64,000 nucleotides of DNA. Source: Elymus sibiricus (taxonomy: Eukaryota > Streptophyta > Magnoliopsida > Poales > Poaceae). The notes under the pieces were generated by a model that saw only the letters and a program-made list of their open reading frames with translations, searched no databases and was not told where the DNA came from. The stretch is from positions 82,671,895 to 82,735,894 of the forward strand of contig CM077676.1 of assembly GCA_039707655.1 (NCBI GenBank), read 5' to 3'. Positions within the stretch are counted from its first letter, which is position 1, and each line of letters starts with the position of its first letter. Below, piece by piece: positions 1-10,108 of this stretch. The position numbers and the translations under genes were made by a program.

Positions 1-1237
1 CACGCCGCCTCCCGTCGGGCCGTCGCCCCCGGCCAGTGGTTCTCCCCGCGGCGGCCCCGACTTGCGAGCCGCCGCTACAACGCCTCTTCGGTCTGTAGCG
101 CCGCGGCACGCGGTCACCGCCGCCGCCCGAGGCCGTCCCCGCGGCATCGACCTGCGCACCGCCGCTGCGCCGCCCCTTCGGGCCGTAGCGACGCGGCACG
201 CGGTCCACGCCGCCGCCCGAGGTCTTCCCGCCGTCGCCCCGACCTGCCCGCCGTTGCTGCGTCGCCCCTACGGGCCGTAGCGCCGCGGCCCGCAGTCCAC
301 TCCGCCGTCACCGCGCGTTGACTTCCCGTGGTATGCGCCGCGCCGCCTTCCTTGGCGCGGGAACGCCACCGTCCGCGCCGGTCTTCGTCACGCTGTTGGG
401 TTCCTCGCCTATTTCGAGCACCGCCGCCGCACTCCTAACCTAGCCGCCGCCGTCAGGCCGCCGCCGCCGCTCTTCCTCAGCCGCCGCCGCCGCCTGTCCA
501 CCCCCTTCGTCTTCGTCCAGCACTAGTTCATCGCCAGCGTCGCCGTCATCTTCCTCGACCACTTCGTCTACTCCGACCACCGTTGGCGACATCGGCCCCG
601 CGCCGATTGGCGCCGCAACCGTCGTCGAGTCCTTCTCTGCTGGCCCCTTCGACTCCTCGACATGGCGTACAGCTCGTGCAGGTCCCTCGTCTACGCATGC
701 CCGGTGCTGGCAACACCGATGCGTGCCTTCGTCCACGACGTGTCCCCGGGCCTGGCAAGCCTGGTGCAACGCTTCGTCAACTTCGTCTTCGTCCGTCTAC
801 GCATGCCTGGTGCTGGCAACACCGGTGCGTGCCTTCGTCTACGATGTGTCCCCGGGCTTGGCAACCCCGGCGCGACTCGTCTTCTCCCTGGCGCACCACT
901 ACTTCGACACCACTGCGCCCATGACTAACTCGGCGCCTCCTTGCGCCCGCGGCTCCACGGCGACTTCCTCGACAACGGCTACCCCAACTCGACATCGACC
1001 ACGGCGTTCTTCGCACGGCTACCTCGACCACGGCTACACCACCCTATGCTCTCGGCTACATTGACATCGGCACAAAGGGCTATCGCCTTGATTGAGCAAC
1101 CTCGTCGGTTTCCACTCCAGCCACGACTTCCGTGATGGGTCGACCGTTACGACTGTGGGGGGGATGTCCGTCGGCTCACCTTCGGATTCTTCTCCAGTCT
1201 CATCGTCTGCGTCGCTACCGTTGTGACTGCGGGGGCA
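1..1237 (+). repeat. GC-rich internal end of an LTR retrotransposon
   Basis: This stretch is very rich in CCG/CGC and has no convincing protein. It holds three tandem units of about 92 bp near 82, 173 and 265, each with a core like GGGCCGTAGCGACGCGGCAC. It also holds two copies of a unit about 105 bp apart near 692 and 797, with the shared core CTGGCAACACCG. It runs into a polypurine-like GCGGGGGCA directly before the LTR at 1238, so it is read as the 3' internal part of a plus-strand retroelement whose remainder lies outside the window. The many overlapping ORFs here reflect base composition, not genes. Confidence 0.6.
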
Positions 1238-1394
1238 TGTTGAGTATATTGATTATTAGAAAGTATAGGATAGACTAGGATTTTGTCATACCTTGTCTTG
1301 TACTCCAAGTTGGTCATTGTACTCCTATATATATGCCCACGAGGCTCAAGCAATAAACATCGATTCCACCAATCTCCCTCTATCCCTTCTAACA
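1238..1394 (+). mobile_element. Short LTR (157 bp), 3' end of a retrotransposon
   Basis: The segment starts TGTTGAGTATATTG after a polypurine tract and ends CTTCTAACA, so it has TG...CA ends. It contains a TATA-like CTATATATATG and a CAATAAACA polyadenylation-like signal, as expected of an LTR. The base right after it is the start of GTTCC, which continues the flank also seen at 11471 in the unoccupied duplicate, so the insertion point is visible. The family was not identified; the short LTR suggests Copia. Confidence 0.65.
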
Positions 1395-2084
1395 GTTCCT
1401 ACTCCTTTATATTGATCGTTGTTACTGTTAGAGAAAAACATTACAAGGAGTCTCCCACGGTGAACCTAAATATCTCAAATGGATTGGAACTTTCCAATCA
1501 TATCATGAATTCATGATAACATATGCTATATTCTCTTTTGTGGCAGTTGTCAAGCGACATTCGTGGTCACTTCTCCTTGCAAATGAATGGACGCCAAGTA
1601 AGACCATGCACAAGCCAGATGAAACAAATCCTCCTTGATGTCCCCGTCGAAGCTGACGGATTTTCCTTCTAGAATACGACGTCGATTAGTCGGTAGTCAG
1701 CGACCTCGCCAGCAGACGGAAAATCCACGCCAAGATAAAATCAAGAACCGACGTCACAGGCATCCACTTGTTATCCATTCCAGTCCTGCGGTGCTGCACT
1801 AGTACTTCCAGTATTGGTACACTCCTTAGCTGCTAAGAAAAATACTATCGGCTTGAAGAATACGAGGCTGAAAAGGGACCCCCATCCCCTGGATGGTTGC
1901 TGATGGAGTTAGCCAACATAGAGCAATATCAGTTCATAGATTTCTTGGTTACCCACTAATGGGTTCATCGATCAGTATATATACATATGTTAATTATTAC
2001 TAGGTGTTTTCACCCAAAAAAATGTAAAAAAGAAGTTAATTAGGTGAAAGTGTGAATTGTGTTTTACTACCTGGACTGTAAAAT

Positions 2085-2328
2085 GTACCGGCAGGCCCGT
2101 TTCTTAACCTGGAGTTTTGCCGGTCAAATATGGAAATCGATTGAACGGAAATTGCAGTGGTTAGGTAACAATTTGGAAACCTTAGGGTCGAAGAAAACTA
2201 ATGAAGTCACGTTTTTGTCTCCGCGAGGATACGTCCAATTTAAGTTAGAAGATGCAAATATTCATATGTGAATGTACACTTGGCAGTTGGGCATCGACAA
2301 ATGTTGGACATCCCCTGCCCTATTAATA
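2085..2328 (+). promoter_or_regulatory. Promoter module and TATA-like box before exon 1A, copy 1
   Basis: The module includes GGTCAAATATGG, CCTTAGGGTCGAAG and GATGCAAATATTCATATGTG and is followed by TGGACATCCCCTGCCC and a degenerate TATTAATA at 2321. Related modules occur at 10310-10720, 12010-12225 and 12283-12480. Its position 120-360 bp before the exon 1A ATG makes it the likely promoter. Transcription has not been shown. Confidence 0.5.
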
Positions 2329-2446
2329 CACTCTGATCTGTGCATCTCGATGCTGTCACTGTACTTACAGACACAAGTTAGGAGAGATCCAAAGCTAGCC
2401 GGAGAGAAGAGAGGAGAGGAGAGGAGCCGGTCCGGGCGGCGGCAAG

Positions 2447-2535
2447 ATGTATAACAACCCTCCGCCACCGCAGGGCATGTCCTACTACGAGCACGCGCAG
2501 AAGCGCCACCAGGAGAAGGGCTGCCTCTACGCATG
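2447..2535 (+). CDS. CYSTM peptide, alternative first exon 1A (copy 1)
   Basis: An ATG at 2447 opens 29 codons (start MYNNPPPPQG, end EKGCLYA) followed by TG and the donor GTAAGA at 2536. The sequence is the cytosolic N-terminal part of a CYSTM peptide, with the tyrosine- and proline-rich head and the HxxEKGCLYA junction typical of CDT1-like proteins. No cysteine-rich second exon lies between here and exon 1B at 3334. The only matching acceptor is at 3697, in the right phase, which would give a 56-residue product. Exon 1B would then lie in the intron of the 1A transcript. The alternative is a gene remnant that has lost its second exon. The same layout in copy 2 argues for use as an alternative first exon. 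Confidence 0.6.
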
Positions 2536-3251
2536 GTAAGAGATCAATCAAGCTTCTCTCATTCTGAAGCATGATGTGATGTGATACTTGCACTAAGAGT
2601 GGATATGCAGACAGTGAGATCACAGCAAACTTTTTAGGCTAATTAATTAGTGGAGACCGAGGCTAATTGGTCTTGTTCCTTCCCACCATATACACCCAGG
2701 GCATGCACGCACACCCATCATGGTCATGGGCCCATGAGTTCATAGTCCTCATCGATAGGCGTTGGATTTAGTCCAGCCCCTCAGAACTGACCACTCAACT
2801 AGACTAGCTAGGAATCCTCTCTTCATCCAAAAAAAAGTCAGGATTCACAATCAAACCACCAAGAGAAGAACAGAGAATCCGGGTCCGGGTTGGCGCAAAA
2901 TTGAGAAAACAATCTAGGACCAAGTTTAACCCTCTCTATTTTTTCCATTTACTACAGAACCGATATTTAATTTCCCTGTCTCTTGTATTAGCAACTAAAC
3001 TGGTCCATTTGGGAGTTCTGAGAGATTTTTCTCGGTGATTTCTAGCGGCCGACTAGTACGAAGTCTTGTGTTCCACGCCTACATACAAAAGACAAATTTC
3101 TCTAGACAAAACCAAAACACCGTGGCCGACACATGGGCCCATCGAGCTATGTTAGTTACAAAAAATCAGTGTTGCCACTTTACTTTGATGGTGGCGAGAG
3201 TAAAAAAAAGACGTGGCACGAGTGCAGCGCTGCAGCTAAGCCTTCCCAGCC

Positions 3252-3258
3252 TATAAAA
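3252..3258 (+). promoter_or_regulatory. TATA box of exon 1B, copy 1
   Basis: TATAAAA stands 76 bp before the exon 1B ATG within CCCAGCCTATAAAAC. The same box is conserved at 13425 in copy 2. A start site about 30 bp downstream would leave a 5' UTR of roughly 50 bp. Confidence 0.7.
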
Positions 3259-3333
3259 CACCATCCACTCCAAAGGTACAGAGAGGAGAGCAGAAAGAAA
3301 CCTCTTGCTTGTTCCTTTGCAAAGCCGGCCAAG

Positions 3334-3779
3334 ATGTATGATGCTCCGTCAGGGCAGGAGATGTCCTACACGGACCATGTGCAGAGGCGCCACGAGGAGA
3401 AGGGCTGCCTCTACGCATGGTGAGAGACACAGTTCGATCCACTCGTCACTCTCCTTCTGGGTTTTGCTCTTCTCATCTCGCCGAGAAATCTCTCGGCCCG
3501 TGTGATAAAACTCTTGCGCCATCTGAAAAATCATCGGAGAAATCGCAGACAGGGCGGAAATATCCTGGAACCGATCTTCCCCTATTTCATGTTAATTCCT
3601 TTTATCTTCTGTTCATTCTTACGTTTATGATTCTGTTTCTCTACCAACCAGCCTCTGACTTGAGTGTGTGATTGATTGTATTTTATTTGGGTTGCAGCGT
3701 GTTCACGGCGCTATGCTGCTTCTGCTGCTACGAGACCTGCGAGTGCTGCCTCGACTGCCTCTGCTGCTGCTGCAACTAA
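3334..3779 (+). CDS. CDT1-like: CDT1-like cysteine-rich CYSTM peptide, copy 1
   Basis: There are two exons, 3334-3419 and 3698-3779, joined across a 278 bp GT-AG intron inside a Cys codon. They encode 55 residues. Residues 1-28 are a hydrophilic head (start [10 protein letters not shown]). From residue 29 the tail is hydrophobic with clustered cysteines ([17 protein letters not shown] and a CCCCN end), 14 Cys in all. This is the CYSTM pattern, a short tail-anchored plasma-membrane peptide. Rice and Digitaria CDT1 peptides of the same length were reported to raise cadmium tolerance by limiting cadmium accumulation; applying that role here is inference. Copy 2 differs at residues 3, 18 and 26 only. 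The ATG has purine context (AAGATGT). The Copia insertion begins 224 bp after the stop, so 3' end formation may be altered. Confidence 0.85.
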
Positions 3780-4002
3780 ACCAGCCATGGCCGACATGGA
3801 CGGAGGCCGCAAGGCGCAGCGGAGATCCACCGACCTCCGCCGCCTTTAATTATCCCAAAAACAATTTAGGATTTCATAATAAGCGTCTATTGTCTTAAAT
3901 TGATGAGAACTGTATCAGGTATTGCTATAATATTATCTGCACCAGACAAGACTATCACTGTAATCATCATCATCGGTCATGGTTTCTGTTGCATCTTAAT
4001 TT

Positions 4003-4113
4003 TGTTAGGAATGAGCAACTATATTCTCAGAAGGGCCAAGGGCCAGTACATATACATGAGTACAATGGGGATAAACCGAAAAGAGAGACTATACACATCT
4101 AATACATCTAACA
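4003..4113 (-). repeat. 3' LTR of the Copia element
   Basis: This 111 bp LTR has TG...CA ends and mismatches its partner at four sites. It begins directly after the AATTT target duplication in the CYSTM 3' flank. Confidence 0.92.
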
Positions 4114-4126
4114 CCCCCCCTCAAAC

Positions 4127-5893
4127 TCATGGTGGATCAACCACACTGAGTTTGGAGAGAAAGAACCCGTGCTGCGCTCGAGTTTGGGCCTTCATGAAGA
4201 AGTCAGCCAACTGTAACTCAGAGGGCACATAGTGGAGAGCAAGAACATGATCTTGTACTGCAGCACGCACAAAGTGGGCATCCACACCGATGTGCTTGGT
4301 GAGCTCATGCTTCACCGGATCACGGGCAATACTGATAGCTCCGGTGCTGTCGGACAGTAAGGGAGTCGAGGTAGTAGTCGACACACCAAAATCCTCAAGT
4401 AGCCATCGTAACCAGATCACTTCAGCCGTCAACGTAGCCATTGCGCGCAACTCAGCCTCTGTACTCGAGCGAGAAACTGCAGTCTGTTTCTTTGTCTTCC
4501 AGGCAATCAGAGAGCCACCAAGAAAAACACAGTAAGCAGACAGTGAACGTCGATCAGAGGGATCACTAGCCCAGGTAGCATCCGAGTAGGCCTGGAGCTC
4601 GAGAGAGCTGGAGCGGGGAAAGAAGAGGCGCTGAGAGATCGTGCCACGAAGATATCGTAGAACACGGAGGAGATGACTATAGTGGACAGAGGTGGGGGCT
4701 GAAACAAACTGACTCAGGATGTGGACAGGATAGGAGATGTCAGGACGCGTAACAGCAAGATAGACAAGACTGCCAACAAGGTGACGATAGCGAGTGGGAT
4801 TAGGAAGAGGGTCACTATCAGAGGCACGAAGCTGAACGTTGAGCTCCATAGGAGTCACAACTGTGCGTTCATCACCGAGAGCAGCGCGAGAGAGAAGATC
4901 CTGAATATATTTTTCTTGGGAGATGTAGAAGCCATCAGAGGTCGAGGAGATCTCAATCCCAAGAAAATAGCGAAGTGGACCAAGATCAGTCATGAGGAAC
5001 TGGTCGCGAAGGCGAGCCTTAACAAAGGCAATGTAGTCAGAGTCGTCACCAGTGATGATCATGTCATCAACATAGAGAAGGAGAAGAGTCCGACCACGAG
5101 GAGACGTGTGAACGAACAAAGCGGGATCATGATCACTGGGCGAGAAGCCCGCGGCAGTCACGACAGAGGCGAACCGCTCGAACCAGGCACGAGGGGCCTG
5201 TTTCAGACCATAGAGAGAGCGGCGAAGTCGGCAGACCATACCATCAGGAACAGAGTACCCTGGGGGTGGCTGCATATAAACCTCCTCACGCAACTCACCA
5301 TTGAGAAAGGCGTTCTGAACGTCAAGCTGAGACACAGACCAATGACGAACAGAAGCAACAGCAAGGAGAGTGCGGACAGTGGTCATGTGGGCCACAGGAG
5401 CGAATGTCTCATCATAATCGCGTCCCTGTTCCTGCTGAAAGCCACGAGCCACAAGACGAGCTTTGTAGCGCTCAAGAGAACCATCAGAGCGAGTCTTAAT
5501 CTTATAGACCCACTTGCATGTGATGGGACGAACACCAGAAGGAAGGGAAACCAGATCCCACGTGCCAAAACGCTCAAGGGCAGCAAGCTCCTGGGCCATC
5601 GCAAGCTGCCATTCAGGCTGAGTCAGGGCAGCTCGATAGGAAGTCGGCTCAGCAACAACAGAGAGGCCGTACTTGGCAGGAGAGTAGCGATCAAGAGGGG
5701 GTCGAGGTCGAGCACGGAGATTATGAACTGGTGGAGGCGTGGAAGGAGGAACATCGGAAGTGGAAGATGTGTCAGGAGAATCATCCTCAACACGAGGGCG
5801 GCGAGTGTAGTGGAGAGGAAAAGGAGAGAGAGGCTGATGGATCGGAGAGGATGGTGGAGAGGAGGATGGAGGGGATTGTGGTGTCGGTGGCAT
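4127..5893 (-). pseudogene. Copia reverse transcriptase and RNase H
   Basis: The 588-codon frame holds a Copia RT: ITCKWVYKIK and RYKARLVARGF near the start, then DVQNAFLNGEL, SLYGLKQAPRAW and the catalytic YVDDMIITG. RNase H follows with YSDATWASDP, SSTEAELRAM and KHIGVDAHFVR. It ends just before the polypurine tract. It is in the same frame as the integrase ORF upstream and separated from it only by a TAG near 5935, so the polyprotein has one premature stop here. Confidence 0.9.
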
Positions 5894-5932
5894 GTGAGGG
5901 AGAGTGAGACTGGTCGGAGGAAGAGGAGAGAC

Positions 5933-6949
5933 CTAAGGCACAGAGGAGGATGTATCAGGAAGGAGAAGGAAAGAAATATTGTCCACAGAGAAACTCGAGG
6001 AGGAAGGGTGGGGGTAGTAAGAGCGAGACTCATCAAAGGTCACATCACGCGAGATGCGCAAGCGACGACCAACAGGGTCCCAACAGCGATAGCCCTTGTG
6101 CTCATCACTGTAGCCAAGGAAAACACACTCAACCGACTGAGCAGTCAGTTTGGTGCGTTCTCGCGGGGCAAGAAGGACATAGCACACACATCCAAACATA
6201 CGAAGAGCTGAGTAGTCAGGAGATCGACCAGTGAGACACTCCATAGGAATACCACCCTGCAGAGCAGTCGATGGCTGAATGTTGATGAGATAGGTGGATG
6301 CAGAAACAGCCTCAGCCCAAAAGTGGGGTGGAAGAGAAGCGGCAATCATCAGCGCACGAGCCGTCTCAAGCAGATGACGATGCTTACGTTCAGCAACGCC
6401 ATTCTGAGCATGAGCACCAGGACATGAGAACTGGGCAAGAGTACCCTGTTCCGCGAGAAAACCACGCAACAGCTGGGAGATATACTCTCCAGCGGAGTCA
6501 GCACGAAAAGTACGAATGGGCGTGGAAAACTGGGTGTGAACCATGGCAGCAAATCGTTTGTATATAGAGAGAACCTCGCTACGAGATTTCATGAAGTAGA
6601 GCCAAGTGTAGCGAGAGAAATCATCAATAAACAAAACATAGTAGCGATGACCACCTTTCGAATCAAAGGGAGCAGGACCCCAGACATCAGAATGAACTAA
6701 GTCAAAAGGATGCTGAGATACGAACTCACTGGTAGGATAAGGTAACTGGGTCTGTTTGCCAAGTCTGCAACCATTACAATGTAAGGAAACATCTCCAAAT
6801 ACAGACCCTAAGAGGCCCTGACGAACTAAAGAAGACAAGCGAGAGCCACAGATGTGACCAAGGGATGATGCCACTGCTGGAAGGACGCAGACGAAGAGGC
6901 AGCAAGAGCATGAGAGCTGGCAGAAGTGGTGGCAGCGGAAGGAACACAA
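5933..6949 (-). pseudogene. Copia integrase
   Basis: The frame holds the GAG-pre-integrase region ([14 protein letters not shown]) and the integrase core, with [19 protein letters not shown] and the [16 protein letters not shown] glutamate block, together the D-D-E signature. The first 25 or so residues are out-of-frame noise: the true N-terminus lies in the gag frame, so a single-base frameshift sits near 6870. The frame ends at a TAG near 5935. Confidence 0.88.
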
Positions 6950-8451
6950 AGACAGTCAACCTCCCAAAGGCCCTCTGACTCACGGCGCCGGGGGCCAGCA
7001 CCAACCAAAGCCTTGGTGCGACGATCCTGAATGGAGCAAGAGTCGGTATCAAGAATGACACGACAACCAGAATCAGTAAGTTGGGCAGCGGAAAAAAGAT
7101 TCATGGTAAGGCGAGGAACATGAGAAACACTAGGAACAGAAAAAGATGGAGTGGAAAGAATACCATGACTAGCAACAGGAAGAGGTGTGCCATCGGCGGT
7201 AAGAACATTAACAGGCAAATCGAGAGGTCGGAGAGAAGACAGCGCGGAAGAATCAGAAGACATATGAAAGGAGGCTCCAGAATCCAGAACCCACGTAGAT
7301 GTACCTGACTGTGTAGATGTTGACGATGGTGGAGAAGTGGATGCAGTCACAGCAGCAGCGGAACCAGTCGAGGAGGAGCCGGAGGAAGCAAGTAGACGCT
7401 TGAGGCGTACAATGTCCTGGTCAGTGAGTGACGGAGTCGAGGGAGACGCATGAGTCCCACTGTTTCTGACGGCAATCAGACTCTGGGTGACCTTGCCTGG
7501 AGCAGTAGCCACAGAAAGTGTCACGGCGCGACCGGCCCTTCTCAGCATAAGAAGGGCGACCCACCCCCCCCCCCCCCCCCCTGAAGGTGTGGGCAGAAGC
7601 GGTGGAGCAGTGAGACGAGCAGACGACACAGGAGCTCGAGCAGCCAACACAGATGGAACCGCAAGCAACCCAGCAGAACGGAGGCGGGTCTCCTCAGCAC
7701 GAAGCTCAGCAAGCACCTCCGAGATAGGAACACGACCACGAGCAAGCAAGTGAGCACGTCGAGGTTCAAACTCGGAACGGAGGCGAGATAAGAACTCATG
7801 GACGCGCTGAAACTCCAAGTCGGACCTCATAGTCTGGCAGCAACGGCAAGTTCCACAAACAACTGTCCGAAGAGAGTCAAGCTGGCGCCAGATGGCAGAA
7901 CTCTGTGTGTAGAACTCATCAACAGAAGAGTCACCCTGCTGAAGAGCGTGCTCCTGACGCACCACAGATAAGTAGAGCGCATCACCAGAGGGCTGATAGC
8001 GCTGACAGAGGTAAGACCACATGGCTGCAACTGTGCCAAGTCCCATGAACTCCGAAGCAAACTGAGGGAGGACACTCGCTGTGAGAACAGCAGCAGCACG
8101 AGCATCATCATTGCACCACTGAGTGTAAGCAGACAGGTCATCACGGTACACAGAGAGAGCATCTGAATAAGCGGATACCTGCTGGTCATAAGCATCAACC
8201 GCAGCGTCATCGAGAGCCTTGGCTGCATCCCGGTCAGCCTGAGAAGCATCAGCAGCAAGGACCGGTGGCACCGGGGGTATTGGGGCCACGGGCGCAACAG
8301 GGCATGGCGGACAGGGGACCTCGCCAGAGAGAACACCCCACAGGAGAAGACCGCGCATGTGGATATGCATGAAGCCCGCAAACTCAGCATAGTTGGTGCC
8401 ATCAAAGATCACAGAGCACCGAGGAACAGCAACGTAGCCCGAAGAAGACAT
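6826..8451 (-). pseudogene. Copia gag and protease
   Basis: Gag likely starts at the ATG at 8451 (MSSSGYVAVP). The gag body includes DSSVDEFYTQSSAIWRQL. The protease active site is in WVLDSGASFHM. Between them a homopolymer of C on the plus strand (near 7564-7581) reads as poly-Gly. After it the visible frame has no zinc knuckle, while the neighbouring frame spells CGYCSRQGHPESDC, a clean CX2CX4HX4C knuckle. The uninterrupted ORF is therefore misleading: one indel at the homopolymer and one compensating indel near 7465 are implied. The frame is lost again near 6870. Confidence 0.85.
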
Positions 8452-9036
8452 GAGGAACTCTTTTTTTTTTGTCAACTGCTACAGTAGACCCCGATCTGGA
8501 TCGGGATCGGGCTCGCCCAGACGCAGCGGCCGAGCAGGCGAGGCAACGCAGCGCCGGGCGGGGCAGGCGGCGGCCGGGCGAGGCAGGTGGCGGCAGCCGG
8601 CGGAGGCAGGCGGGCGCGGCTGGGCACAGCTGGGCGCGGCGGGGCGCAGGCCGGGCGAGGCGCAGGCCGGGCGAGCGGCGGCGGCCGGAGAAGAGGTCAG
8701 GCGCGGTCGGCCGCAGCAGCCGCGGGCGGGGCAGCCAGCGGGCGGAGACGGCTCGGGGCGGCGCGCGGAGTAGCCTGCGGGCGCCTGCGGGCGCGGGCGC
8801 GGGCTGGGCGTGGCCGGCCTCGCCGGGCCTGCTCGAGCTGCAGCTGCGGGGAGCAGCAGCGGCGGCTTCGGCCGGGCGCGGGTGAGGCGCAGACGGGGCG
8901 CAGACGGCCGGCGGCGGCCGCGGAAGAGATGGCCGGCGGCGGGGGAGGAGGTGGCCGGAGACGGGGGCGGAGATGGCTGGAGACGGGGAGCTAGGCACGG
9001 AGCTGCGAGCGTGCGGGAGCGGGAGAGAAACCTAAG
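8452..9036 (-). other. GC-rich leader of the Copia element
   Basis: This is the untranslated leader between primer site and gag ATG. It is dense in GGCGGC/GGGCGAGG short repeats, which opens long spurious ORFs on both strands. An A-run in the sense strand (T-run at 8461-8470) precedes the ATG. I see no gene in it. Confidence 0.65.
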
Positions 9037-9048
9037 CATCTGATACCA

Positions 9049-9159
9049 TGTTAGGAATGAGCAACTATATTCTCAGGAGGGCCAAGGGCCAGGACATATA
9101 CATGAGTACAATGGGGATAAACAGAAAAAAGAGACTATACACATCTAATACATCTAACA
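9049..9159 (-). repeat. 5' LTR of the Copia element, with primer site at 9037-9048
   Basis: This is the partner of the LTR at 4003-4113. The adjacent plus-strand TCTGATACCA is the complement of a TGGTATCAGA primer-binding site. AATTT at 9160 closes the target duplication and the CYSTM 3' flank resumes. Confidence 0.92.
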
Positions 9160-9420
9160 AATTTAATTTAGCATCAGATTCTGGTCCTTACCTCACCTGC
9201 CGACTGCGCTTTTCCTTTAACATTTCGTTTGCCTCCCTGAAATTATCTCAAGACTGAAATGAACTTTTCTTTTTGCGACTGAAATGAGCGTGTGCACCTG
9301 TTGTGGCTGATATATGTTGGTTGAGCACATTAACCTGCCATACCAATCAGTAGCAATACCGTCCAGCAAACTGCACGCTGGTTTTCTTTGTGCAAACCGT
9401 CAACATAGTACATCAACTAG

Positions 9421-10098
9421 GGCGCACAACCCGCGAATTCCTTGGTTTGGTTGACATTACTCGGCGGCGGCCTATAGCGCACGATTCCTTGGTTTGGTTG
9501 ACATGGACATGCTCCAGAACGTGTGGAGGAATTGCCCCCCTCCCTACAAATGCAAATTCTTTGCATGGCTAGTTATTCAACAACAGGATATGGACGGCTG
9601 ACAGGCTCCAACGCCAGGGGTGGCGTCTAACTACAACTTAAGCCCCTTTTGCAAGCAGGTTCAAGAATCGGCGACTCGTCTTCTTTTCCAATGTTGCTAC
9701 ACCGTCGGAGTTGGAGCCATGATTAAAACTTGGCTTGGTCTTCATGTTGCGCATCCTCCGGATTGGGGTGACATGGATGCCCTGAAAGAGTGGTGGAGCC
9801 TCAACGCGTCCAAGAAGACGCAATTGCGAAGAGCGCTTGTTTCCCTACTGTTGCTTATCTCGTGGGAAATCTGGGAAGAGTGGAATGCACATGTCTTCCA
9901 CAACACCACGGTGCCCGTTGGAGTTATGGTCGCTAGAATCAAAGAGGAGACTTTGTTGTGGTGTCTTGTGGGGGTTAAGCATTTGCGTAATGTAATGCCG
10001 CGAGAGTAATGTTTTGTAGTTTGGTCTTCGACCTCAACCTCTAAACCTCCTTTCTTAATCATTGAAAATGGCAGATATTTTGCCTTGTTTCAATAAAA
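9421..10098 (+). mobile_element. 5'-truncated LINE, RT zinc-binding end
   Basis: The 678 bp insertion is flanked by ACATCAACTAG on both sides (left ending at 9420, right ending at 10108). The longest frame (9620-10009) has the look of the zf-RVT region at the C-terminus of plant LINEs, with LLFQCCYTVGV, WWSLNASKKTQLRRA and LLLISWEIWEEWNAHVF. It ends in a short tail AATAAAA. The N-terminal zinc-binding part (KCKFFAWLV) is in another frame, so the copy is broken. Confidence 0.8.
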
Positions 10099-10108
10099 CA
10101 TCAACTAG

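Larger units (their letters stand above)
4003..9159 (-). mobile_element. Copia retrotransposon with 111 bp LTRs, inserted behind CYSTM copy 1
   Basis: The element is 5157 bp on the minus strand. Both 111 bp LTRs run TGTTAG...CTAACA and differ at 4 positions by my count. The target-site duplication is AATTT (3998-4002 and 9160-9164). A polypurine tract (plus-strand CCCCCCCTC) abuts the left LTR, and TGGTATCAGA, matching initiator-tRNA-Met priming, abuts the right one. The order gag, protease, integrase, reverse transcriptase, RNase H is Copia. The pol reading frame is broken by a frameshift and a stop, so this copy is unlikely to be autonomous now. Family name not assigned. Confidence 0.93.
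1395..9412 (+). repeat. Tandem duplication unit, copy 1 (CYSTM locus)
   Basis: The unit is collinear with 11471-14426 from GTTCC at its left end through promoter, exon 1A, exon 1B, exon 2 and 3' flank to GTGCAAACCGTC at its right end. Similarity is high in exons and clear in non-coding parts, for example AAATGAATGGACGCCAAGTA at both 5' ends. The main differences are a Copia insertion (4003-9159) and a LINE at the right end (9421). Without the Copia element the unit is about 2.9 kb. Confidence 0.8.

Noticed and set aside
583..1064. 113-codon ORFs with repeated YACPVLATP/GAGNTGACL-like strings
   Set aside because: Three overlapping frames are equally open and follow the DNA tandem repeat, so no frame is favoured.
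4721..6211. Long plus-strand ORF of 496 codons
   Set aside because: It is a shadow of the Copia RT/integrase on the other strand; its product is a lysine/arginine-rich antisense translation without domains.
8402..9039. Several overlapping Pro/Ala/Arg-rich ORFs on both strands
   Set aside because: They arise from the GC-rich repeat leader of the Copia element and lack stops through composition; the gag ATG at 8451 explains the coding start.
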